Part shown: positions 57,033 to 64,000 of the stretch, piece after piece
How the letters are laid out: each line of letters opens with the position of its first letter
How positions within the stretch are numbered: position 1 is the stretch's first letter
NCBI GenBank assembly: GCA_025350695.1
Contig: JANXXI010000338.1
Location: forward strand, 1 to 64,000
DNA: 64,000 bases
Reading direction: 5' to 3'
DNA from: Acidobacteriota bacterium
Lineage (GTDB): Bacteria > Acidobacteriota > Terriglobia > Bryobacterales > Bryobacteraceae
The notes under the pieces: model-generated
Database searches by the model: none
What the model was told of the DNA's origin: nothing
The model's input: only the letters and a program-made list of their open reading frames with translations
Program-made: the position numbers and the translations under genes

Positions 57033-58883
57033 ATGCATTCCATAATCGTAGGCACGGCAGGGCATATTGATCACGGCAAGACATCGCTGGTGTTGGCGCT
57101 GACCGGGGTAGATACTGATCGGCTGAAGGAAGAAAAGCAGCGCGGCATCTCAATTGAGCTCGGCTTTGCACATCTGGACATTGGCGACACTCGCGTGGGG
57201 TTCGTTGATGTGCCGGGTCATGAAAGGTTCGTTAAGACGATGCTGGCAGGGGCAACCGGCATCGATCTGGTGCTGTTCGTGGTGGCTGCCGATGAATCGA
57301 TCAAACCACAAACGCGGGAGCACTTTGACATTTGCCGCTTGTTGTCCGTTGAGCAGGGCATTGTGGTGATCACGAAGAAAGACGCGGTGGATGCCGATAT
57401 CGTCGACCTGGTGAAACTTGAAGTAGAAGAGTTTGTCGCCGGTAGTTTTCTTGAGGGTGCGCCGATGGTGGCGGTGTCGTCCAAAACGGGTGAGGGGATT
57501 GCGGAACTGCGTGCGGCCATCTCCACCATTGCAGCCAAAACGCGAGCGAAAGAAACGAAGCGCTATTTCCGCATGCCTGTCGATCGCGTCTTCACGATGA
57601 AGGGATTTGGCGATGTGGTGACCGGGACGACCTCGGCAGGCGCGGTGGATGTGGAACAGGACGTTGAGTTGCAACCTGGCGGTCAACGGATGCGCGTGCG
57701 TGGCTTGCAAACACATGGTGTGACGGCGAAGCGCGCACGGGCGGGCCAGCGCACGGCGCTGAATCTTGCGGGTGATGCGGAGGTGAAGCGTGGTCAGGTG
57801 GTGACGGAACCGGGCCGTTTTGAAGCGACTCGTCAGATTGATTGCAGCTTTCAATTGTTGCCAGGAGCCAAGCCGTTGAAGCATCGCGCGCAGGTGCATT
57901 TTCACGCAGGTACGGCGGAGGTGACGGCAGAGGGGCGCTTGTTTGGGGCGGCTGTGCTTGAGCCGGGAGCGTCTGCCATTGTGCGTTTCTTGCTGCGGCA
58001 GCCAATGTTGCTGTTGCCCGGGGATCGCTTCATCGCACGCAGTTTTTCGCCGGTGTGGACTATAGGCGGGGGACAAGTAATTGACATCGACGGGCCAAAG
58101 AAACCTACGCCCGAGCGGATGGCGATTTTTCAACGCGGGACGATTGCTGAACGGCTGGAGCAACTGGTGAAGGAGTCTGTTGGCGGGATCGGCATTGCGG
58201 GTTTAGTGCGGCGCACCGGTGTGATGGGGGCCGAAATTGAAAGCGCGCTGGCGGTTCCGGGTACGGTGAAAATAGGCACCGGCCAAGCGGCATGGTTCGT
58301 GAATGCGGCATGGTTTGCCGAGGCGCGAGGGCGGATTGAACAGCGTCTTGCGGCGTTCCACAAAGCGCAGCCGCTGGCGCCGGGGATGCCGAAAGAAGAA
58401 GTGCGGTCACGCGAGTTGGAAGGGGTGCCAGTGGCGGTGCTGGACGCGATTCTTGCGTCTGCCAAGACGGTTGTGAGTGAAGCTGAGAACTTGCGGCTGG
58501 CCTCGCACAAGTTGAATTTGAAGACCGATGAATCGGAAGCGGTGGCGAAGATTGAAGCGGCTTTTGAGAGGGCGGGGTTGGCCGTGCCTTCGACCAACGA
58601 CGTGCTGGCGGCGAGCGGCGTTGAGGTTGCCCGTGCGCGGCCGCTGCTGCAAATTCTTTTGCGGCAGCAGAAGTTGATCAAGGTTGGTGATGAGCTGCTG
58701 TTTCATCATACGGCGTTGGCTGAGTTACGACGGATCCTTGGCGAGCATAAGGGCGAACGGTTTACGGTGGGCGGCTTCAAGGATTGGACGGGAGTGTCGC
58801 GGAAATATTCGATTCCGCTGCTTGAGTATTTGGATCGGATGCGGGTGACGCGGCGTGAGGGGGATGAGCGTTTGGTGTTGTAG
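57033..58883 (+). CDS. selB: Selenocysteine-specific elongation factor SelB
   Basis: A 616-residue GTPase that brings selenocysteyl-tRNA to UGA codons marked by a SECIS hairpin. The G motifs are [13 protein letters not shown], the [15 protein letters not shown] switch, [12 protein letters not shown] and TKKD; EF-Tu-like domains 2 and 3 follow, and the C-terminal ~250 residues form the winged-helix repeats that bind SECIS RNA ([45 protein letters not shown]). It diverges from the VWFA gene. SelA, SelD and tRNA-Sec are not in the window and must lie elsewhere if the pathway works. Confidence 0.96.
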   Translation: MHSIIVGTAGHIDHGKTSLVLALTGVDTDRLKEEKQRGISIELGFAHLDIGDTRVGFVDVPGHERFVKTMLAGATGIDLVLFVVAADESIKPQTREHFDICRLLSVEQGIVVITKKDAVDADIVDLVKLEVEEFVAGSFLEGAPMVAVSSKTGEGIAELRAAISTIAAKTRAKETKRYFRMPVDRVFTMKGFGDVVTGTTSAGAVDVEQDVELQPGGQRMRVRGLQTHGVTAKRARAGQRTALNLAGDAEVKRGQVVTEPGRFEATRQIDCSFQLLPGAKPLKHRAQVHFHAGTAEVTAEGRLFGAAVLEPGASAIVRFLLRQPMLLLPGDRFIARSFSPVWTIGGGQVIDIDGPKKPTPERMAIFQRGTIAERLEQLVKESVGGIGIAGLVRRTGVMGAEIESALAVPGTVKIGTGQAAWFVNAAWFAEARGRIEQRLAAFHKAQPLAPGMPKEEVRSRELEGVPVAVLDAILASAKTVVSEAENLRLASHKLNLKTDESEAVAKIEAAFERAGLAVPSTNDVLAASGVEVARARPLLQILLRQQKLIKVGDELLFHHTALAELRRILGEHKGERFTVGGFKDWTGVSRKYSIPLLEYLDRMRVTRREGDERLVL

Positions 58884-58900
58884 TGGGATATGATTTGCTG

Positions 58901-59857
58901 ATGGCTTTGATCAAACTACTCGCTCCTTTTCTATTCGTGCTGAGCGCCTTGGCTCAGTCCGCGAATCCTACGCCATCCAAAGCCGAAGAACAACAGTTGC
59001 GGATGCTGGTTGCCAGGTCTCCTCGAGCTTCCTTAACCGGTTCGCCGCTAACAGTTGTTCCACCAAGTGCAGGGTGGGAGCTGGGTATGGTTACGTGGGT
59101 GGCGATGGACGCAAAGGGCCTGATCTATCTTCTCCAACGCGGAGACAAGGCAGATCCGATTGTTGTTTTGAATCGCGCCGGCAAGGTTGTGAAGAGTTGG
59201 GGGAAGGGCATGTATGTGATGCCGCATTCGATTCGTATTGACCCGGCGGGCAATGTATGGACGACGGATGCGGCCAGCTCGAAAGTCTACAAGTTTTCCA
59301 ATGAAGGCAAGAAGCTGATGGAGATCAGCGTGGGTGGCCAACCATCACCTTGCCCGAACAACTTTTGCGGTACGACGGACGTGGCCTTCGGACCTGGCGG
59401 GCGAATTTTCGTTGCCGATGGTTACGCGAATGCTCGCGTCATGGAATATTCCGCGGACGGGCGCAAGATTCGCGAGTGGGGAACGAAGGGCGGCGAGCCC
59501 GGGCAATTCAGGTTGCCACATTCCATCGTCATTGATGAGCACAACATTGCGTACGTCGCTGATCGGGAAAATGGCCGCATTCAGAAATTCAACTTGGATG
59601 GGAAATACGTTGGGCAACTGACTGGAACTGGCAAGACTTTTTCCCTGGCGAATCGCGGCGGGCGCTTGTACGCTGGGGCACAGCCGCGCAACTTGCCGAA
59701 CGGGTCGCCTGGCTGGATCTTTGAATTGGATCGCGACAGTGGGAAAATCCTGAGGTATGTAGAATCCACGAGAAATCATGGAATTGAGATCACCAACTCG
59801 GGCGAATGGTTGGTTGGTCCTGGGGCGAATGGTCCGCAGGTGTTTCGGCCGAACTAG
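58901..59857 (+). CDS. Secreted NHL-repeat propeller protein
   Basis: About 318 residues from ATG 58901, where a signal peptide begins (MALIKLLAPFLFVLSALAQ); GTG 58883 is also open but adds no conserved residues. NHL blades: MDAKGLIYLLQRGDKADPI, IDPAGNVWTTDAASSKVYKF, GPGGRIFVADGYANARVMEY, IDEHNIAYVADRENGRIQKF. Similar propellers include peptidyl-alpha-hydroxyglycine amidating lyases, but catalytic residues cannot be assigned here. It begins 17 bases after the selB stop; co-transcription does not imply a shared function. Confidence 0.87.
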   Translation: MALIKLLAPFLFVLSALAQSANPTPSKAEEQQLRMLVARSPRASLTGSPLTVVPPSAGWELGMVTWVAMDAKGLIYLLQRGDKADPIVVLNRAGKVVKSWGKGMYVMPHSIRIDPAGNVWTTDAASSKVYKFSNEGKKLMEISVGGQPSPCPNNFCGTTDVAFGPGGRIFVADGYANARVMEYSADGRKIREWGTKGGEPGQFRLPHSIVIDEHNIAYVADRENGRIQKFNLDGKYVGQLTGTGKTFSLANRGGRLYAGAQPRNLPNGSPGWIFELDRDSGKILRYVESTRNHGIEITNSGEWLVGPGANGPQVFRPN

Positions 59858-60111
59858 CTGGATCTGTCGCACAGCCGTTGCCCGTAACTATGGAACACGG
59901 AAACGATTCCACCTGGCAGATAGAACATAGGTTGATTTCGAATACGGGAAGAGGCGAGGCGGGGAGATTGAAGAGGCGTTTCGCGAAATTCGCGGGTAGC
60001 GAACTTCGGATATTTCCACTAGGCGCAAATTTCAGCGCCACACCGAGGCTCCAGTCGCTTCTGAACTGATAGACTCGAAACTAACCCGTTACTTAGGGGT
60101 TGGATAATACT

Positions 60112-63100
60112 ATGCGCCAAGCTTTCCTTGTTTTTCTCTCGTTTGCCGTCGCTCTCTCCCAATCGACGAACTCCGTTCTGAGCGGCACAATTACCGATTC
60201 ATCGAGCGCCATTGTTCCCGGGGCCAAGGTGACGGTGCGCAATTCGAATACCGGTGTGCAGAATAAGACCGAGACGAATAATTCAGGCGTTTATCTGTTC
60301 GGCTCCCTTCCGCCGGGCCCTTATTCGCTGACCGTGGAAAGTACGGGATTCACCAAGGCCCAAGTGAACGACCTGACTCTGGAGGTGGGCGGGCGCGCCA
60401 CGCGCGACGTCGCGATGCAGATTGGCAGCGTCACCGAAACCATGGAGGTTAAGGCCGAGTCGATCAGCTTGAACGTGGCTACAACTTCTGTAGGTGGCGT
60501 ACTTTCTGGCGAGCGCATTACCACTCTTCCGCTTGTGGATCGAGATGCGTTGGATTTGATTTATACGCAGGCCGGGATCGTTGGTAGTAACTTGGGCGGC
60601 AGCCGCGCGGGTGCGGTGAACGTTACTCTTGACGGCATCAACGTGCAGGATAATCGCTATAACTCAGGTGTTAGTTCCGTGTTTCAAAACTCGACGGATG
60701 CTATTGCTGAGATCCGCATTGTGACTTCGCCCGCCGATGCTGAATTTGGGCGCGGCTCGGGGCAAATTCAGATGGTGTCGAAGAGCGGCAGTAACAACCT
60801 GCATGGGGCGCTGTTTGAGCAGGCGCGCAATCGTGAGTTGAACGCGAATAATTTCTTCAATAATTTGCGCGGCCGGGACGCGCAGGGTAAATTAGTCAAC
60901 CCGCGCGATTTTCTGATTCAGAATCAGTTTGGCGGTAACATATCAGGTCCGATTAAGAAGAACAAGACGTTCTTCTTTTTTCTGACTGAAGCTAATCGCA
61001 TACGGTCGCATGAGACCGTATCGTCGAACACTTACACCGCGACGGCGCGGCAGGGATTGTTTAGGTTCTACGCCGGAGCGCGCAACGCTAACGCTAGCGC
61101 GGCAAACCCGTCGGTGGACGTAAACGGTAACCCCATCAGGGCAGATGTTCAGACGGCTAACCTGTTTGGGCGGGACCCTCAGCGGCTCGTCGGCGACCCC
61201 ACCGGAACCATGAAGAAGTTGCTGGACTTGATGCCCTTGCCCAACGATTTCCGTAGCGGCGATGGGTTGAACACGGCCGGGTATCGCTGGCAACGCTCCG
61301 CTCCGGATGATTTACTGAAGTTCCAATTTCGCATTGATCACAACATAAGTGAAAATCACCGAGCGAATTTCAGTTACAACAATGAGCGCGACGATTCGGT
61401 CAACACATTCATGCCGCAACCCTTCCCCACGTCGCCTGTGGATGCGCGATCGGTACGCGGCACGCTGTACTCGTTTGGGCTAATTTCCACGCTGCGGCCA
61501 AACCTGATTAACGAATTCCATGCTGGTGCGCAACGGGCCAGGTTTCGCTCGCAAGCTCCGTGGGAGGTCTCCGGTACAGGTCTGCTGCCGACGATTAAGG
61601 GGCAGCCATACATTCCCATTTTCCCAGCCGCCGTTGTGGGACCGATCGACACCTCGAACGATCCACAGGGCCGGTTCAGTCCGGTTTACCAAGCCTCTGA
61701 CGCCATGACTTGGTTGAAGGGTACGCATACGTTCAAGGGTGGCTTCGAATCTCGTTTTGTTTCGTCGAATGGGTTCAATTCGTTTGGGGTGATGCCTCGG
61801 GCGACCATCGGCGCAGGAGCCGTGCCCGTAACCGGAATCAGCACCGGGGCAACTCAAATTACCGGGATCGGCAACAACGCGGCACAGGCGCAAAATCTGT
61901 TGAATGTGTTGGCCGGTTCGTTCGCGCAGATTGATCAATCGTTTAACTCGCCGGGCGGACCCAATCCGCAATACTTACCCGGAGAGCCGAAGCAGCGTAC
62001 GTGGAGATCGCGAGAATTTAGCGGATACTTCAAGGACGACTACCGCTTGAAGCCAGGCGTGCTGCTGAACATCGGCGTGCGCTACGAATACTACGGCGTG
62101 CCGTTTGAAGCTAATGGCAAGACGTCGACTCTTGTTGGCGGATCGCAAAGCATTTTCGGGATCTCCGGCACTACGTTTGGAGACATATTCAGTCCTGGCA
62201 AAACAGCCGGCAGCTTGACGAACGTTGAACTTGGTAAGAGCTTGTTTCACGCCGACAAAAATAACTTCGCCCCGGCGGTGGGTATTAGTTGGAACTTACC
62301 CAAGCGGCTGTTGCATGGTAAAACCGGGGTCTTTCGCTCGGGTTATGGCATGGGTTATGAAAGGCACTCGCTCCGTTTGGTGGATATTGTCTCCGGTGAC
62401 GAGCCAGGTCTAAATACCGACGCCAGTTACCGTTCGGCCGGCATTATTACTCCATCAACCGGTGTGCTGCCGGCGCCTTTGGTAGGCAAGCCGCTGAGCA
62501 CCGTTCCTCTCACAGAGCGCACACAAACCATTAAGACGTTCGATTCCGGCCTACGCCAACCCTACGTGCAAAACTGGAACGCCACTCTTGAGATTGAGAT
62601 AGCCAAGGGGAGCACGCTTGATGTCCGTTACGTCGGGAGCAAGGGTACGCGCTTGTTACGCGGCACCAGCGTCAATGAAGTGAACATCGTGGAAAATGGC
62701 GTGCTGGATGCATTTAGATCGCTGCAAACCGGCGGCTGCCCGGCTCTGATGAACCGCATTATTCCGAACTGTACCGGAGTGCAAAACAATTCCACCATCC
62801 GAGATTTTCTGGCCAACAACAGTGTGGGTGATTTTGCAACCTGGCTCAATACCACGGCGTTCCAAACCGGAAACGTGGGAGGCCTGCTGACCCGCGCGGG
62901 TCTGCCCAACAACTTCATCGTCGCCAACCCGCAATTCCTCCATGCGAATCTAATCGGCAACTTCTCCAATTCCATCTATCATTCCATGCAGGTTGAATAC
63001 GTCTACCAATTGAATTCGGGCTTCACACTGCAATCGAATCTAACTTGGTCCAAACTGTTGGGCGACGATGAGGGCGACTCGCAGGATCAAGTTAGTAACT

Positions 63101-63798
63101 ACCGCACGCTTCGCAACCTCCGGTTAGACCGCCGCATTCTTGATTCACATCGCGCCTATGTAATTCGCAACAGTGGCTATTGGGAACTTCCCATTGGTCC
63201 AGGAAAGAAGTTCCTTACCTCGACGACCTCCCTTGCCTCAAAGATGTTAGGTGGTTGGAGCACCGGTTTCATCCTCAACTTTTTCGCCGGCGCGCCAATG
63301 GATTTATCCACCAGTTACTACACCACCACATTCAATGACGCCGCGGGCAACACACCCGTTCCTCTCACCGCGATCAGCAAGAGCACAGGGCAAGTGACAA
63401 AAAATGGTAACGGAGTAATCTATTTTCCAGGCTGGACACAAATAGATGATCCTTCAATAAAGCTTCTGGCTACCGCCACCCAGCGCTTCAGCGTTATGCA
63501 AGCCATCGCCGATGCCTCCGGCAAAACGATCCTGGTGAATCCGCTTCCCGGTCAACTGGGTTCGCTCGCCCCTCGTTTCCTTACCGGTCCCCGCGGCTTG
63601 CGCTTCGACTTGAATCTCCGCAAGAAATTCCAGATCAGGGAAGGCATGTGGTTTGAACTGCGCGCCGATGCGCAGAATGCATCGAACACACCATACTTTG
63701 ATAATCCGACAACCGACATTAACGACCCGGACTTCGGGCGTATTACGTCGGCTTCGGGGAATCGCGTAATTGTGGTTGGGGCGCGGTTCCAGTTCTAA
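60112..63798 (+). CDS. Oar-type outer membrane receptor 3
   Basis: About 1228 residues from ATG 60112, the largest of the three receptors. Signal peptide (AFLVFLSFAVALSQS), carboxypeptidase-regulatory domain (SVLSGTITDSSSAIVPGAKV, NNSGVYLFGSLPPGPYSL), plug (DGINVQDNRYNSGVSSVFQN) and barrel (GALFEQARNRELNANNFFNN), ending SASGNRVIVVGARFQF. A TTG at 60100 is possible but the ATG lies right at the signal peptide. Ligand unknown. Convergent with coaA. Confidence 0.93.
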   Translation: MRQAFLVFLSFAVALSQSTNSVLSGTITDSSSAIVPGAKVTVRNSNTGVQNKTETNNSGVYLFGSLPPGPYSLTVESTGFTKAQVNDLTLEVGGRATRDVAMQIGSVTETMEVKAESISLNVATTSVGGVLSGERITTLPLVDRDALDLIYTQAGIVGSNLGGSRAGAVNVTLDGINVQDNRYNSGVSSVFQNSTDAIAEIRIVTSPADAEFGRGSGQIQMVSKSGSNNLHGALFEQARNRELNANNFFNNLRGRDAQGKLVNPRDFLIQNQFGGNISGPIKKNKTFFFFLTEANRIRSHETVSSNTYTATARQGLFRFYAGARNANASAANPSVDVNGNPIRADVQTANLFGRDPQRLVGDPTGTMKKLLDLMPLPNDFRSGDGLNTAGYRWQRSAPDDLLKFQFRIDHNISENHRANFSYNNERDDSVNTFMPQPFPTSPVDARSVRGTLYSFGLISTLRPNLINEFHAGAQRARFRSQAPWEVSGTGLLPTIKGQPYIPIFPAAVVGPIDTSNDPQGRFSPVYQASDAMTWLKGTHTFKGGFESRFVSSNGFNSFGVMPRATIGAGAVPVTGISTGATQITGIGNNAAQAQNLLNVLAGSFAQIDQSFNSPGGPNPQYLPGEPKQRTWRSREFSGYFKDDYRLKPGVLLNIGVRYEYYGVPFEANGKTSTLVGGSQSIFGISGTTFGDIFSPGKTAGSLTNVELGKSLFHADKNNFAPAVGISWNLPKRLLHGKTGVFRSGYGMGYERHSLRLVDIVSGDEPGLNTDASYRSAGIITPSTGVLPAPLVGKPLSTVPLTERTQTIKTFDSGLRQPYVQNWNATLEIEIAKGSTLDVRYVGSKGTRLLRGTSVNEVNIVENGVLDAFRSLQTGGCPALMNRIIPNCTGVQNNSTIRDFLANNSVGDFATWLNTTAFQTGNVGGLLTRAGLPNNFIVANPQFLHANLIGNFSNSIYHSMQVEYVYQLNSGFTLQSNLTWSKLLGDDEGDSQDQVSNYRTLRNLRLDRRILDSHRAYVIRNSGYWELPIGPGKKFLTSTTSLASKMLGGWSTGFILNFFAGAPMDLSTSYYTTTFNDAAGNTPVPLTAISKSTGQVTKNGNGVIYFPGWTQIDDPSIKLLATATQRFSVMQAIADASGKTILVNPLPGQLGSLAPRFLTGPRGLRFDLNLRKKFQIREGMWFELRADAQNASNTPYFDNPTTDINDPDFGRITSASGNRVIVVGARFQF

Positions 63799-63816
63799 AA
63801 TCAAGCCGGGCGCCGG

Positions 63817-64000
63817 TTACATCGTACGCAGTCGCACTTGCTCCACGCGATGGTCGGTTCCCTTGCGCAACACAAGCCGCGCCCGCTCGCGGGTCGGCAT
63901 TATGTTTTCCCGCAAATTCGGCCCGTTGATATCGCGCCAGATCGACTTCGCCTTATCCACCGCCTCCAGCTGGCTCAGGGCCGCATAGCGGTTAAAGTAA
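63817..64000 (-). CDS. coaA: Pantothenate kinase type I, C-terminal part
   Basis: The minus strand runs open from the window edge to a TAA at 63817-63819. The 61 visible residues match the end of bacterial type I pantothenate kinase: [58 protein letters not shown]. CoaA phosphorylates pantothenate in the first step of coenzyme A synthesis. The N-terminal ~250 residues lie beyond the window. Recognition is based on the conserved NLRENI-PTRxRAxLxLRKGxDH block. Confidence 0.88.
   Translation of the reverse strand, partial: YFNRYAALSQLEAVDKAKSIWRDINGPNLRENIMPTRERARLVLRKGTDHRVEQVRLRTM

Overview
The window looks like an Acidobacteriota chromosome of the Solibacter/Bryobacter type. This rests on gene content read directly from the sequence: three Oar-type giant receptors with a carboxypeptidase-regulatory N-terminus, a VWFA-related acidobacterial protein, Planctomycete-type cytochrome/DUF1549-DUF1553 and DUF1592-DUF1552 proteins, a propeller hybrid histidine kinase, Uma2 nucleases and many exported propellers and esterases. 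It is an ordinary chromosome segment with several decayed patches; no plasmid, phage, CRISPR, rRNA or tRNA was recognised.

Layout. 1-1.4 kb: visibly AT-richer edge with a PilT/GspE-like ATPase and the start of a second co-oriented gene. 1.6-2.4 kb: chimeric pseudogene (Oar-type N-terminus fused to the GroEL C-terminus). 2.8-4.8 kb: prfB with the classical programmed frameshift, overlapping tsaC/sua5. 4.8-6.5 kb: Uma2, a GntR regulator and a wrecked ABC ATPase that ends in an Uma2 scrap. 6.6-15.1 kb: mostly co-directional serine hydrolase, esterase, NAD synthetase, YVTN/phosphoesterase and GH57. 15.7-21.9 kb: PQQ propeller, Kelch fragment, large hybrid histidine kinase. 21.9-27 kb: accessory zone with a dispersed repeat, solitary HicB, two RHH-PIN toxin-antitoxin pairs, a MazE-like remnant and an orphan KAS III. 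27-35 kb: oxidoreductase, acyltransferase-like membrane protein, glycosyltransferase, PSCyt protein, Ser/Thr kinase. 35.3-38.4 kb: two-gene molybdenum hydroxylase whose large subunit carries a PKD-like tail. 38.6-44.2 kb: DUF503, a secreted protein of three tandem copies of an unnamed module, and the DUF1592/DUF1552 pair. 44.2-54.6 kb: remnants, Oar receptors 1 and 2, a frameshifted GRDP-like gene, GAPDH, a GH5 remnant. 54.6-64 kb: esterase, VWFA protein, SelB, NHL propeller, Oar receptor 3 and the 3' end of coaA.

How the genes work together. Housekeeping functions (RF2, TsaC, NadE, GAPDH, SelB, CoaA) are scattered among secreted or periplasmic proteins that suggest polymer and small-molecule scavenging in soil. 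Clear translational coupling is seen at prfB-tsaC, nadE-phosphoesterase-GH57, the 2Fe-2S/molybdopterin subunit pair, and both antitoxin-toxin pairs.

The most distinctive observations are the triple-repeat secreted protein, an apparently leaderless, palindrome-controlled toxin-antitoxin promoter matching consensus at every base, the GRDP-like gene with two compensating frameshifts, the Oar-GroEL chimera, and a dispersed ~170-bp repeat. Several broken genes differ from intact reading by single-base indels, so sequencing error must be excluded before calling them all decayed.
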